Under the pieces are notes generated by a model. It saw nothing but the letters and a program-made list of their open reading frames with translations. It was not told the DNA's origin and did no database searches. Shown piece by piece: positions 52,788 to 61,265 of a stretch of 64,000 nt of DNA; within the stretch, counting starts at the first letter, position 1, and each line of letters begins with the position of its first letter. The position numbers and the translations under genes were made by a program. The stretch is taken from NCBI GenBank assembly GCA_965119745.1, contig OZ221973.1, positions 1,612,001-1,676,000 on the forward strand, written 5' to 3'. Origin of the DNA: CAJFUR01 sp904420575 (GTDB taxonomy: Bacteria > Actinomycetota > Coriobacteriia > Coriobacteriales > Eggerthellaceae).

Positions 52788-53168
52788 ATGCGCAGGTCAA
52801 CTTTCTACATCTGCAAGCATTGTGGGAACATCGCCATGAAGCCGGTCGACTCGGGCGTGCCGCTCGTGTGCTGCGGCGAAGAGATGGCCGTGCTGGAGGC
52901 GAACAGCACCGACGCCGCCACCGAGAAGCACGTCCCCGCAGTCACCGTGACGGGCAACGAGGTGCATGTCGAAGTGGGTAGCACGCAGCATCCCATGGAG
53001 GAAGACCACTACATCGAATGGGTCTACCTCGTCACCGAGAAGGGCGTCCAGTCCAAGTGCTTCAAGCCGGGCGAGGTGCCGGCGGCCGATTTCGTGCTGG
53101 TGGACGACCGTCCGATCGCCGTGTACGAATACTGCAACAAGCACGGTCTGTGGGTGGCCGAGATCTAG
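52788..53168 (+). CDS. dfx: Desulfoferrodoxin (superoxide reductase)
   Basis: A 126-residue enzyme that reduces superoxide to peroxide without producing oxygen, suited to anaerobes. The desulforedoxin domain (1-36) has CKHCGN and VCCGEE, the four Fe ligands. The catalytic domain has Glu/His in KHVP and HPMEEDHYIEWVYL, and Cys-x-x-His in YCNKHGLW. AGAGAGGAAGC precedes the start. A terminator follows at 53195. It is monocistronic. Confidence 0.97.
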   Translation: MRRSTFYICKHCGNIAMKPVDSGVPLVCCGEEMAVLEANSTDAATEKHVPAVTVTGNEVHVEVGSTQHPMEEDHYIEWVYLVTEKGVQSKCFKPGEVPAADFVLVDDRPIAVYEYCNKHGLWVAEI

Positions 53169-53194
53169 GCGCTCCCGCACGTCGTGTTCTCCGC

Positions 53195-53226
53195 GTCCGC
53201 CCCGCCTCGACGGGGCGGACGTTTTT
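53195..53226 (+). terminator. Terminator after dfx
   Basis: GTCCGCCCC (53195-53203) pairs with GGGGCGGAC (53212-53220), followed by GTTTTT. Confidence 0.9.
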
Positions 53227-53675
53227 GTGCGGGGAGGGGGAGGAGCGTGCTGCGGAAGCGGCAGGCTGCTCGCCACTTCCCGCCGCAGCGCGTGGACTTC
53301 CGTCGAATCGCGTGGACTCGCACCCCGCGTCCAGTCGCACACCGCGCCGAGCGCGCGTTGCCTGCGTCCCTGAATCCCGCACGCACCCCGCGTCGCTCGG
53401 CTCTCCCTTGGTGAACTTCCGCTGAATTCTGGCAGCGCGCTTATCAGGCGCGCTGCATTTGCTATCATGTCAGGCACACGAGAGGCTCTGCGGCCGCCGT
53501 CCATGCGCGCATGGACGGGGCTCTTGCGGGCAGGTGGTGGCGCCTGCCAGCGCGTCGGGAGGTTACCCGCCGCCACGTCGGCCACCTTTGTGCGCGGGTG
53601 GGCCGCGCCGCAAGGCGGTTGCCTGCAGCCGTCAGGGTCAAACTCGTTATCGCTTGAATCATGGAAGGAAAGCCG
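53227..53675 (+). promoter_or_regulatory. Structured leader and promoter region of the aro operon
   Basis: No gene is supported here. GCAGCGCGC (53432-53440) and GCGCGCTGC (53448-53456) form a dyad just ahead of a -10-like TATCAT (53463-53468). The roughly 200-base stretch before the chorismate mutase start contains a perfect palindrome GTCCATGCGCGCATGGAC (53499-53516) and further GC-rich stems, so a structured 5' leader is likely. No known riboswitch consensus is met. Confidence 0.4.
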
Positions 53676-53957
53676 ATGTCGGAAGAAAACAGCGTTGTCG
53701 CGCAAATCCAAGAGCATCGTGCCAAGATCGACGAGATCGATCGGGAACTAGTCGCGCTGCTGAACAGGCGCGCGGGACACTCCCTGGTCATCCGCGGTCT
53801 CAAGCCCGATGCCCACATGGGTCTGTACGACGCCAAGCGCGAAGAGGAGATCTTCGCCAAAGTGGACAGCTACAACGACGGTCCTTTGTACAACGAGAAC
53901 CTGCGCGAGATCTATGCCAGCATCCTCAAGGTCATGAAGGAGACGCCGTCCGTATGA
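53676..53957 (+). CDS. Chorismate mutase, AroQ type
   Basis: A 93-residue helical enzyme converting chorismate to prephenate for Phe/Tyr synthesis. ATG 53676 follows GGAAGGAAAG. The AroQ pattern is clear: HRAKIDEIDRELVALLNRRA (helix 1 with Arg and Lys for the substrate carboxylates) and the later YDAKREEEIFAKV with the catalytic Arg-Glu. Its stop overlaps the DAHP synthase start (ATGA), so the two are translationally coupled and may form a complex for feedback control. Confidence 0.93.
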   Translation: MSEENSVVAQIQEHRAKIDEIDRELVALLNRRAGHSLVIRGLKPDAHMGLYDAKREEEIFAKVDSYNDGPLYNENLREIYASILKVMKETPSV

Positions 53958-54754
53958 GCCAGACTAACCTTTCCCCCATTCCCGACCTGGGCACCCGCAC
54001 CGACGAGATCACCATCTACGCCGGCCCGTGTTCTATCGAGTCGGTCGAGCAGTTCGACGAGGTGGCTTCCTGCGTGGCGGGCCTGGGGCTGCATTGGATT
54101 CGCGGCGGCGCGTTCAAGCCCCGCACGAACCCGCATTCGTTCCAGGGCCTCGGCGAAGAGGCGCTCCGCATCATGAAGGACGCGGGCGACAAGCACGGCC
54201 TGAAGACGCTCACCGAGGTGATGGACTCCGCGCACTGCGAGCTGGTGCATTCCTACGTGGACGGCCTGCAGGTGGGCGCGCGCAATTTCCAGAACTTCAG
54301 CCTGCTGAAGAAGATCGGCCAGGTGACCGCCGAATCGCACAAGATGGTGCTCTACAAGCGCGGCTTCGCGGGAACCATCGCCGAATGGCTGGCCGCCACC
54401 GACTACCTCACCGCCGAAGGCAACCAGAACGTGGTGCTGTGCGAACGCGGCATCCGCACGTTCGAGACGGCCACGCGCTTCACGCTGGACATAGCGGCCG
54501 TGCCCGTCATCCACAAGCAGTCGCTCTATCCGGTGTGCATCGACGTGTCGCATCCCGCCGGCCAGCGCGACCTGGTGCCCTCGCTTGCCTATGCCGCCGT
54601 GGCGGCCGGGTGCGACTCCATCATGATCGAGGTGCATCCCAACCCTCCGAAGGCCCTGTCGGACGGCCCGCAGCAGCTCACGCCCGCCCAGTTCGAAACG
54701 CTGGTGGCGCAACTGCGCGAGATTGCCGCCGTGTTCGGAAAGAAGATCGTGTAA
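53954..54754 (+). CDS. 3-deoxy-7-phosphoheptulonate (DAHP) synthase, type I-beta
   Basis: A 266-residue enzyme of the first step of aromatic amino-acid synthesis. YAGPCSIES (metal-binding Cys), RGGAFKPRTNPHSFQG (phosphoenolpyruvate site), GARNFQNF, VLYKRGF and VHPNPPKALSDG are the characteristic blocks of the KDO8P-synthase-like (I-beta) group. It has no N-terminal regulatory domain of its own; the coupled chorismate mutase may supply it, as in other I-beta enzymes. Confidence 0.95.
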   Translation: MSQTNLSPIPDLGTRTDEITIYAGPCSIESVEQFDEVASCVAGLGLHWIRGGAFKPRTNPHSFQGLGEEALRIMKDAGDKHGLKTLTEVMDSAHCELVHSYVDGLQVGARNFQNFSLLKKIGQVTAESHKMVLYKRGFAGTIAEWLAATDYLTAEGNQNVVLCERGIRTFETATRFTLDIAAVPVIHKQSLYPVCIDVSHPAGQRDLVPSLAYAAVAAGCDSIMIEVHPNPPKALSDGPQQLTPAQFETLVAQLREIAAVFGKKIV

Positions 54755-54760
54755 GTTCCG

Positions 54761-54792
54761 CCGATCCGCCGTTCTGCCGAATGGCGGATCGG
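54761..54792 (+). terminator. Hairpin after the DAHP synthase gene
   Basis: CCGATCCGCC (54761-54770) and GGCGGATCGG (54783-54792) pair perfectly six bases after the stop codon. There is no T-run. The following GGCCCGACGCTGC is repeated 47 bases further on. Confidence 0.6.
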
Positions 54793-55372
54793 CCCGACGC
54801 TGCCCTTACGTTCCGACGGCCCTGCCGGCCATCGGATTGGCCCGACGCTGCGAAGCCGCCGGTTACCCCGTCTTGCCCCTTGTGCGCTTTCCCTCGCGTG
54901 CAAAGCGCGCTCGGCCGCGCGGCGGGGCAATCCGAGGCTCCCGGTGGCTTCTCGCCGACTCGAATCCCGCATCCTGCACCGATTGTCGCCTCTAAAGTGC
55001 GCCTCGGAAAACGAGGCGCACTTTAGAGGCGACAATGTGCATGCCAGCGTGTTTGCGCGCCCCTCGCGCTGGAACCCTCTCCCGACTTCTTCTTAAACTT
55101 CGTCCCAAAATTCTCCTCTACCTGCGAAAACAAATTCTCATACCAAAGGTAGTAGATTCCCTTTCGTATAAAACTCACCCGATGCGCCCGCTCAAATACG
55201 TGCGATGGCCGACGTGCGCGCAGCCTCCCATGTGCGAAGCTGCGCCCAAGGGGCTTGGGCCTGGCGTCGCGAGGCTGCGAAGCGGCCGGGGAAGTCGCGT
55301 AGCCGAAATCGCAGCCGCACCGAAGGCCGCGCTCCAAGCCGAAGCTTGTCCGAGAGCAAGGAAGGAGCATTC
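54793..55372. other. Intergenic region upstream of module 3
   Basis: No gene is supported. It holds the long inverted repeat at 54982-55036 and an AT-rich stretch with TATAAA (55167-55172) that may be the -10 of the molybdoenzyme 3 promoter. The long untranslated stretch between that box and the ATG at 55373 is GC-rich and open on both strands, without codon-like bias. Confidence 0.45.
54982..55036. repeat. Perfect 25-bp inverted repeat with a GAAAA loop
   Basis: Bases 54982-55006 and 55012-55036 are exact reverse complements separated by GAAAA. The arms begin ATTGTCGCCTCTAAAG. No run of T follows on either strand, so it is not a standard terminator. It lies between two unrelated transcription units. 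Confidence 0.9.
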
Positions 55373-57625
55373 ATGACGGAGAAAAGGGAATACACGCTCG
55401 TCGATCATGAGAAGCCGTACCAGTTCGACGAAGACGGCTTGCATGTGACGCGGGGGTGCGCATGGTCGGCACCGGGGTGCCACCTCGGATGCGGCATTCT
55501 CATGTACACCGACGACGAGGGGAGGCTCGTCAAGGTCGAGGGCGATCCGGAGAACCCCTTCAACCAGGGCCGTCTGTGCGTCCGCTGCCTCGACTTGCCG
55601 GAAGTCGTCTATTCGCCCGACCGCATCCTGCATCCGCTGAAGCGCGCGCGGGAGGACCGCGGCAAGGACAAGTGGGAGCCCATCGGCTGGGACGAGGCGC
55701 TCGACGAGATCGCCGGCAAGATCCTGGCGGCCAAGGAGGAGTACGGGCCGGAGTCCGTGGCGTTCTATTCCGGCACCGGCCGCGACATCGGCCAGTACAT
55801 CACGCGTTTGTGCTGGGGCTTCAACAGCCCCAACTTCGTGTTCCTGATGTCGGGCCAGTCATGCTATTCCCCGCGCGTCGCCGGCTGCTTCTCCACGTCC
55901 GGGTCGTTCTGGGTGGGCGACTATTCCCAGCAGTTCCCCGACCGCTACGACAATCCCGACTGGAAGCGGCCGGACCTCATCGTGATATGGGGCAACAACC
56001 CCATCGTGTCGAATTCCGACGGCCTGTACGGGCACTGGGTGGTCGATTGCCTGAAGAGGGGGTCGAGGGCCATCGTCATCGACCCGCGCATGATCTGGCT
56101 GGCGTCGAAGGCCGAACACTACCTGCAGATCCGTCCCGGCACCGACGGCGCCTTGGCCTTGGGCATCGTCAACTACCTGATCGAGAACGACCTCTACGAC
56201 CACGAATTCGTCAGCCTGTGGTGCTACGGCTTCGATGAGCTGGCCGAGCGTGCGAAGGAATACCCCCTTGACGAGGTGGCGAAGATCACCGACCTCCCCG
56301 CGGAGGACATCGTGGCCGTGGCGCGCGCCATCGCCGCATCCGACGCCGTGACGCTCCAGTGGGGCGTGGCCATCGACCAGATCAAGGAGACCATACCCAC
56401 GGCACAGGCGGTCCTCGCCATCTTCGAGATCACGGGGAACATCGGCAAGCCGGGAACCATGCAGCAGCCGGCGAGCATCCTGAACTACGCGGCCGGCTGG
56501 GGGTCCGAGTTCCTGGTGCCCGAGCAGGAGGCCAAGCGCATCGGCCAGGACGAGCACCCGCTCATCAAGATGGGCTTCCAGGAATGCGTGACCGACGACT
56601 ACATCAAGTGCCTCGAAACCGGCAAGCCCTACCCGATCAAGGTCGCGTGGATGCAGACGACCAACCCGCTGGCCTGCACGGGCGTGGACGCGAAGCGCAC
56701 GCTCGACGCGCACATGAACATCGAGACCATCGTGTACGTCGACCTGTTCATGACGCCGACGTCCATGGCCCTGGCCGACTACTTCCTGCCTGCCTGCACG
56801 TATGCGGAGCGCAACGGCCTGCGCGTGGGCGACGGCGCGCAGCGTGCCGAAACCATCAACAAGGCCATCGAGCCTTTGGGCGAGTCGCGCTCCGACATGC
56901 AGATCTGCCTCGACATCGGCAAGCGCATCTCTCCGGAAGCCTGGCCGTGGGACACCGTCGAGGACATGTATTCCGACATTCTGGCGGAAACGGGTCACAC
57001 CTTCGAGGAAATGCAGGAGCTTGCGCCGGGGTACCCGCCCTTCGAGTACCACATGCACGAAAAGGGCCTCCTGCGCGCCGACGGCAACGTGGGATTCGAC
57101 ACGGCGACCGGCCGCATCGAGCTGTGGTGCTCGATGTACAACAACCTGGGGCTCGACCCGCTGCCGTCGTACGAGGAGCCCGTTCCCAGCCCGCTTTCCA
57201 CGCCCGAGCTGTGCGAGGAGTACCCGCTGGTCCTCACGACGGGCGCGCGCCTGTGGGGCATGTTCCATTCCGAGCACCGTCAGATCCCGCGCATGCGCGC
57301 GCTGCATCCGGAGCCGCTCGTGTACGTGAACCCGAAGACGGCGGCGGACTTCGGCGTGAAGGACGGCGACTGGGTGTGGGTGGAGAACCACCTTGGACGG
57401 TGCAAGCGCGTGGTGAAGGAAACGCCCATCGTGAACGAGCGGACGGCGAGCACCGACCATGCGTGGTGGCATCCCGAGGCTCCGGGCGAGCTCGAAGCGG
57501 GCCTGTACGACCTGTGGGACCTCACGGTGGAGAACCTTTTGCCCTACGACTGCGGCAAGACCGGGTTCGGCGCGAACTACAAGAACACGATTTGCAAGAT
57601 CTACCGCGTGGCGGAAGGAGAGTAG
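55373..57625 (+). CDS. Molybdopterin enzyme of the catechol-dehydroxylase/acetylene-hydratase-like group, module 3
   Basis: A 750-residue cytoplasmic enzyme with AAGGAAGGAGC before ATG 55373. Fe-S cysteines are Cys29, Cys36, Cys40, Cys69 and Cys72 (CAWSAPGCHLGCG ... LCVRC); Cys164 in SGQSCYSPR is the presumed molybdenum ligand. Later blocks VIWGNNPIVSNSDG, IDPRMIWLASKAEHYLQIRPGT and WMQTTNPLACTG match the cofactor-binding strands of the family. It is closer to module 1 than to module 2 in length and cysteine pattern. The ferredoxin, MFS and LuxR genes follow on the same strand, the layout seen for inducible catechol dehydroxylases of Eggerthellaceae. Confidence 0.86.
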   Translation: MTEKREYTLVDHEKPYQFDEDGLHVTRGCAWSAPGCHLGCGILMYTDDEGRLVKVEGDPENPFNQGRLCVRCLDLPEVVYSPDRILHPLKRAREDRGKDKWEPIGWDEALDEIAGKILAAKEEYGPESVAFYSGTGRDIGQYITRLCWGFNSPNFVFLMSGQSCYSPRVAGCFSTSGSFWVGDYSQQFPDRYDNPDWKRPDLIVIWGNNPIVSNSDGLYGHWVVDCLKRGSRAIVIDPRMIWLASKAEHYLQIRPGTDGALALGIVNYLIENDLYDHEFVSLWCYGFDELAERAKEYPLDEVAKITDLPAEDIVAVARAIAASDAVTLQWGVAIDQIKETIPTAQAVLAIFEITGNIGKPGTMQQPASILNYAAGWGSEFLVPEQEAKRIGQDEHPLIKMGFQECVTDDYIKCLETGKPYPIKVAWMQTTNPLACTGVDAKRTLDAHMNIETIVYVDLFMTPTSMALADYFLPACTYAERNGLRVGDGAQRAETINKAIEPLGESRSDMQICLDIGKRISPEAWPWDTVEDMYSDILAETGHTFEEMQELAPGYPPFEYHMHEKGLLRADGNVGFDTATGRIELWCSMYNNLGLDPLPSYEEPVPSPLSTPELCEEYPLVLTTGARLWGMFHSEHRQIPRMRALHPEPLVYVNPKTAADFGVKDGDWVWVENHLGRCKRVVKETPIVNERTASTDHAWWHPEAPGELEAGLYDLWDLTVENLLPYDCGKTGFGANYKNTICKIYRVAEGE

Positions 57626-57627
57626 CG

Positions 57628-57972
57628 ATGGCTGCGAAGGGACTGCTCGTCGATTATGAATGGTGCTCGGGCTGCCACACCTGCGAGGTCGCCTGCCAGA
57701 TAGAGCACGGCTACCCGACGGACCAATGGGGCATCAAGGTCTGCGAAGTGGGGCCGTGGAAGTACGGCGAGAAGAAATGGCAGTACGCGTACCTTCCGGT
57801 CCCCACGGACCAATGCGACCTGTGCGCGTCGCGCGTGGAGAAGGGGCACGTTCCCACGTGCGTGAAGCATTGCCAGGCCCAGTGCCTGCAGTACGGCGAC
57901 CTGGAGGAGCTGTCGAAAGAGCTTGCCCGCAAGCCCAAGCAGATGCTGTTCTCCGGTAACCGGTCCGAATAA
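57628..57972 (+). CDS. Ferredoxin-like 4Fe-4S subunit of molybdoenzyme 3
   Basis: A 114-residue electron-transfer subunit, two bases after the molybdoenzyme stop, with GGAAGGAGAG upstream. Motifs CSGCHTCEVACQ, CDLCASR and CVKHCQAQC are aligned with those of the paralogues. The C-terminus KPKQMLF is shared almost exactly with the module 1 subunit (KPKQVLF), which suggests recent duplication. No signal peptide. Confidence 0.91.
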   Translation: MAAKGLLVDYEWCSGCHTCEVACQIEHGYPTDQWGIKVCEVGPWKYGEKKWQYAYLPVPTDQCDLCASRVEKGHVPTCVKHCQAQCLQYGDLEELSKELARKPKQMLFSGNRSE

Positions 57973-57993
57973 AGGCGAGGAAGGAGAGGGGAA

Positions 57994-59235
57994 ATGTCCA
58001 AAAAGAAGATCAAGGCGTGGATCCCCGTATGGGCGATCATCATTGCGAGCGTGTTCATCGCGTTCGAATACGGCAAAGTGCCTCCTGCCGCACCGAACAT
58101 GATGGAAGTGCTGGGCATCTCGTACACCACGCAGGGCCTCATGATGACCATGTTCTCTCTGGCGGCCGTCGTGATGGCGCTTTTCGGCGGCGCGCTCATG
58201 GACCGCTTCGGCGCCAGGAAGGTCGTCGGCATCGCCCTCGGCCTGTCCGTGGTGGGCAACATCATCGGCATGTTCTGGACGAGCGACATGGGGATCCTGG
58301 TCACGCGTGCCCTTGAAGGCTGCGGCTACGGCGCCACGATGACGGCGGGCCCGGGCGTCATCGCCATGTGGTACGAGCCCAAGAAGCGCGGCCTTGCCAA
58401 CGGCGTGTGGGGCGCCAACGTCGGCTTCGCCATGATGATCGTCACGCTTTCCGCCACGCCCATCATGGAGAACGGCGACTGGACCAGCATGTGGGTCTTC
58501 GGCCTCATCGGCGCCATCCTCGCGTTTCTGCTGGTGGTCGTCTTCGTGAAGGCTCCCGCCGAATCCGAGCGGAAGGACCTTGACGAGATCGCCGCCACGG
58601 CGGGAGATGACGGGGAGAAGCACGGCGTGCTCTGGGGGTACCTGGCACCACTGAGCCTTCTGAGCGCCGTCATGTTCTTCCTGGTGGGAGGCTCTACCGA
58701 CGCGTTCAACGCGTTCACCATCCCCTTCTTGAGCGTCGAGAACGGATGGAACGAGGCCGCCGCGAACCTGTGCGCGACCGTGGCCTCCGCCGGCATGCTG
58801 GTCGGCGGCACCGGCATGGGCGTCCTGCTTGCCCGCGTGAAGGACAAGGGCATGCTCCTGTTCGTGGACATGCTCGCGTGCGCCATCGGCTTCTTCGTGT
58901 GGTTCAACCTGAGCCTCGGCGTGGTCGAGACGTGCGTCATCGGTTTCGTCATCGGGTGCTTCCTGGGCGCTGCCCCCACCGTGTTCTTCGCCATGGCGCC
59001 TGAAGTGGCCCGTTCGCCCAAGACCGTCGGCGCTGCGACCGCCGTGGTCGTCCTGGGCCAGAACGGCGGCACGCTGGCCGTTCCCGTCATCATCGGCGTG
59101 GTGCTGGACAACGCCGGTTACGGCGCGGCGGCCATGAGCATGGGCATCATCTCGCTCGTTGCGTGCGCCATCTGCCTGTTCGCGTTCCGCCGCCTGTACA
59201 TGAAGGACTATGCGCGGCGCAACGACCAGCAATAG
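57994..59235 (+). CDS. Major facilitator superfamily transporter
   Basis: A 413-residue protein with 12 membrane helices. The MFS motif A lies after helix 2 (GGALMDRFGARKVVG) and a weaker copy after helix 8. AAGGAGAGG precedes ATG 57994, 21 bases after the ferredoxin stop, so it belongs to the operon. The family of anion-type MFS carriers (oxalate:formate-like) fits the sequence WYEPKKRGLANGVWGANVGF. It probably imports the module 3 substrate or exchanges it for the product. Confidence 0.9.
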   Translation: MSKKKIKAWIPVWAIIIASVFIAFEYGKVPPAAPNMMEVLGISYTTQGLMMTMFSLAAVVMALFGGALMDRFGARKVVGIALGLSVVGNIIGMFWTSDMGILVTRALEGCGYGATMTAGPGVIAMWYEPKKRGLANGVWGANVGFAMMIVTLSATPIMENGDWTSMWVFGLIGAILAFLLVVVFVKAPAESERKDLDEIAATAGDDGEKHGVLWGYLAPLSLLSAVMFFLVGGSTDAFNAFTIPFLSVENGWNEAAANLCATVASAGMLVGGTGMGVLLARVKDKGMLLFVDMLACAIGFFVWFNLSLGVVETCVIGFVIGCFLGAAPTVFFAMAPEVARSPKTVGAATAVVVLGQNGGTLAVPVIIGVVLDNAGYGAAAMSMGIISLVACAICLFAFRRLYMKDYARRNDQQ

Positions 59236-59276
59236 GCCGGCAATAGGTCAGCAGTAGGTTTCATCCATGGTATGGA

Positions 59277-59306
59277 GGCGCCGGCAACGCACCGCCGGCG
59301 CCTTCC
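59277..59306 (+). terminator. Hairpin after the MFS gene
   Basis: GGCGCCGGC (59277-59285) and GCCGGCGCC (59294-59302) pair perfectly, followed by TTCCT. It may end the module 3 transcript or lower expression of the following small gene. Confidence 0.6.
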
Positions 59307-59326
59307 TGTCCGGGAAAGGGGAGGGC

Positions 59327-59530
59327 ATGAGGGAGCATTGCTATCCTTGCCAGAACTGCGGGAAATGCCATCCTGCGTTCAGGCGCGGCCTTTGCCCGGT
59401 CTGCATGCATGAGAACGACGGCTCTGCCAAGACGTGCGCATCGTGCGGGCGGCCGCTTCCCGTTCCCGCCGGCGTCCCTGATGGCTTTGCGGGCGACGCC
59501 GGTCCCAAGGGCCGTCGGCCCTTGGTTTGA
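59327..59530 (+). CDS. Small double-zinc-ribbon protein, module 3
   Basis: A 67-residue protein with GGGAAAGGGGAGG before ATG 59327. Cysteine pairs CYPCQNCGKC, CPVC and CASCG resemble those of the 45566 product (MGCGKC, LVCG, SRCG), so they are likely homologous. The C-terminus is Gly/Pro-rich. It is the third such micro-protein in the region and sits just after the MFS gene of module 3. Confidence 0.7.
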   Translation: MREHCYPCQNCGKCHPAFRRGLCPVCMHENDGSAKTCASCGRPLPVPAGVPDGFAGDAGPKGRRPLV

Positions 59531-59834
59531 AACCGGCCGGCGGCCATCGGCTTGAAGCACCCCCACCCTTTGTGTCGTCTTGGCTTTCGTCCCGAGGACC
59601 ATCCCGAAGACCCCCGCCGCGAAACGCCCGCGGGGCGCCCGGTTTGCTCGTGATGCGCAGGGCGGGCCAAGAAGGAGAAGAGGAGCGGTCCGCCGATGCG
59701 CGCTCCGGTTCGATTGGTGTATGATGGTGCGACATCGAGGATTGGGGGCTGGGTGACTTCTCGAATGGCGTGTCAGGACTCCGGAACCGGGGCTGTGCTC
59801 TCGTCGGGGGGGGGGTGAATCTCCTCATCGCGAC
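59531..59834 (+). promoter_or_regulatory. Upstream region of the LuxR gene with a ten-G homopolymer
   Basis: No gene is supported. Bases 59806-59815 are ten consecutive G, 19 bases before the annotated LuxR start. ATG 59765 opens a short frame that would read into the LuxR frame if the tract had nine G. No convincing ribosome site precedes ATG 59835. Confidence 0.55.
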
Positions 59835-61265
59835 ATGCTCATCGGCAGCAGCTCGGTGTGCGTGATCCTGGGCATCGCGGCCCTTGCGACGTACTGGGCG
59901 TGGATATTCTCCCTTTTCCATGCCAACGTGCTGAGCCCTTTCGGCGACGCCGACCTTGGACCGTACCTGGCGCTCTGCGTGATAGCGGCCGGAAGCTCGG
60001 CGCTGAGCATGGTCGTGTTCGCCCTGTTCGGATTCCGCTTGCAGCACGTGGTGGACAAGGCGTGGTTTTCCGTCGTCCTGGCCGTCTTGTCGGCCCTCAT
60101 GGGGGTTCCGGCCCTGCTGAGGACGTTCGGCTTTTGTCTGGACTTTCCGGCCTCTGCGGCGTTCTGGGCCGTCGGCGCCCTGTCGTCCTCGTTCGTCTAC
60201 CTGAAAACCGGGCCGTTCTTCGTCTGGCTGAGGCGCGCGAAGCTCATGCGCTGCATTGCGATCGCGTTCCTGTCCGCTTCGATCCTCTATCTCCTGGCCT
60301 TCTTCCTGGATTCGGTCGTGGGCATCGTCATGATCATGGCGTTCCCCGTCGCCTCGACGCTTTGCTCGCAGGTCGTGAACCGCAGGATCGGCTTCGGCTG
60401 GCCGTTCGTCGCCGCGCCGACGCGAAGCGTGTACGTCAGGGCGGTTTCCGCGCGGGCGCGCGACCTGGTCCCCGCGATTCCCCGCACGCTTTTGTACACG
60501 CTGATCTTCGGCGTGACGTCCTACACGGTGCTGAACTTCGCCGTCGCGGAGAACCTGGTCGTCTTCATCGGCGTGTCCATCCTGGTCTCCGCCGTCATCT
60601 TCGTCATCTTCGCCCTGTCTCGGGAGGCGGAGATAGATTCGGACCGCTACCGGATGCTGCTTCTTCCCCTCATCGCCATCGCCGTGCTTCCGTTCCCCTA
60701 CGTGCCCGACATATACCGGATCTTCTTCTTGGCGCTGGTGGTGTTCGGGTTCACGTGCTTCGACGCCATCACGTGGGGTGACCTTGCGGACGAGATACGC
60801 GACCGCAAGCTGGCGGTGTACGTGTCCTACGCCGTGCCCACCGTCGCCAACTTCGTCGGCATCTTCATCGGGTGGGGGACGGGGGCCTTGCTTCACGCCA
60901 CGTTGGGGAACGCGGGGTTCGACACCGGGTTCGCCGTCTTCTCGATAGTGATCGTCATCGCGCTCGTCGTGCTTCTGGTGGGGGACCTCGTCGCCTTGGA
61001 GAAGAGCGCCGCCGCCGAGCCGCATGCCGATTCGTTCATGGAGAAATGGAAGTCCGTCTGCGAAGACATCGCCGACGCCCACGAGCTGACGAACCAGGAG
61101 CGGAAGATCTACCTGATGCTCGTGCGCGGGCGCAACCAGCGCTACATTGCCAGCGAGCTGGTCATATCCCCTCACACGGTGAAGACCCACACGTACCACA
61201 TCTACCGGAAGGTAGGCGTGCACTCGCAGCAGGAGCTTATCGACGCCGTGGAGGCCAGGCTGTAG
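59835..61265 (+). CDS. LuxR-type regulator with a polytopic membrane domain
   Basis: A 476-residue regulator typical of Eggerthellaceae. Residues 1-400 hold about 12 membrane helices (the first, SVCVILGIAALATYWAW, begins a few residues after the start). The C-terminal LuxR helix-turn-helix is at about 410-476 (LTNQERKIYLMLVRGRNQRY, then SPHTVKTHTYHIYRKV). Such proteins control neighbouring dehydroxylase operons in response to substrate, so module 3 is the likely target. The start is uncertain because of the upstream G tract and missing ribosome site. Confidence 0.88.
   Translation: MLIGSSSVCVILGIAALATYWAWIFSLFHANVLSPFGDADLGPYLALCVIAAGSSALSMVVFALFGFRLQHVVDKAWFSVVLAVLSALMGVPALLRTFGFCLDFPASAAFWAVGALSSSFVYLKTGPFFVWLRRAKLMRCIAIAFLSASILYLLAFFLDSVVGIVMIMAFPVASTLCSQVVNRRIGFGWPFVAAPTRSVYVRAVSARARDLVPAIPRTLLYTLIFGVTSYTVLNFAVAENLVVFIGVSILVSAVIFVIFALSREAEIDSDRYRMLLLPLIAIAVLPFPYVPDIYRIFFLALVVFGFTCFDAITWGDLADEIRDRKLAVYVSYAVPTVANFVGIFIGWGTGALLHATLGNAGFDTGFAVFSIVIVIALVVLLVGDLVALEKSAAAEPHADSFMEKWKSVCEDIADAHELTNQERKIYLMLVRGRNQRYIASELVISPHTVKTHTYHIYRKVGVHSQQELIDAVEARL

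Noticed and set aside
53591..53607. GCGCGGGTGGGCCGCG in the aro leader resembles the T-box sequence GGGTGG-N-ACCGCG.
   Set aside because: One base is missing between the two conserved halves, the specifier loop and stem I are not recognisable, and the base after TGG would fit the wrong tRNA discriminator for Phe, Tyr or Trp.
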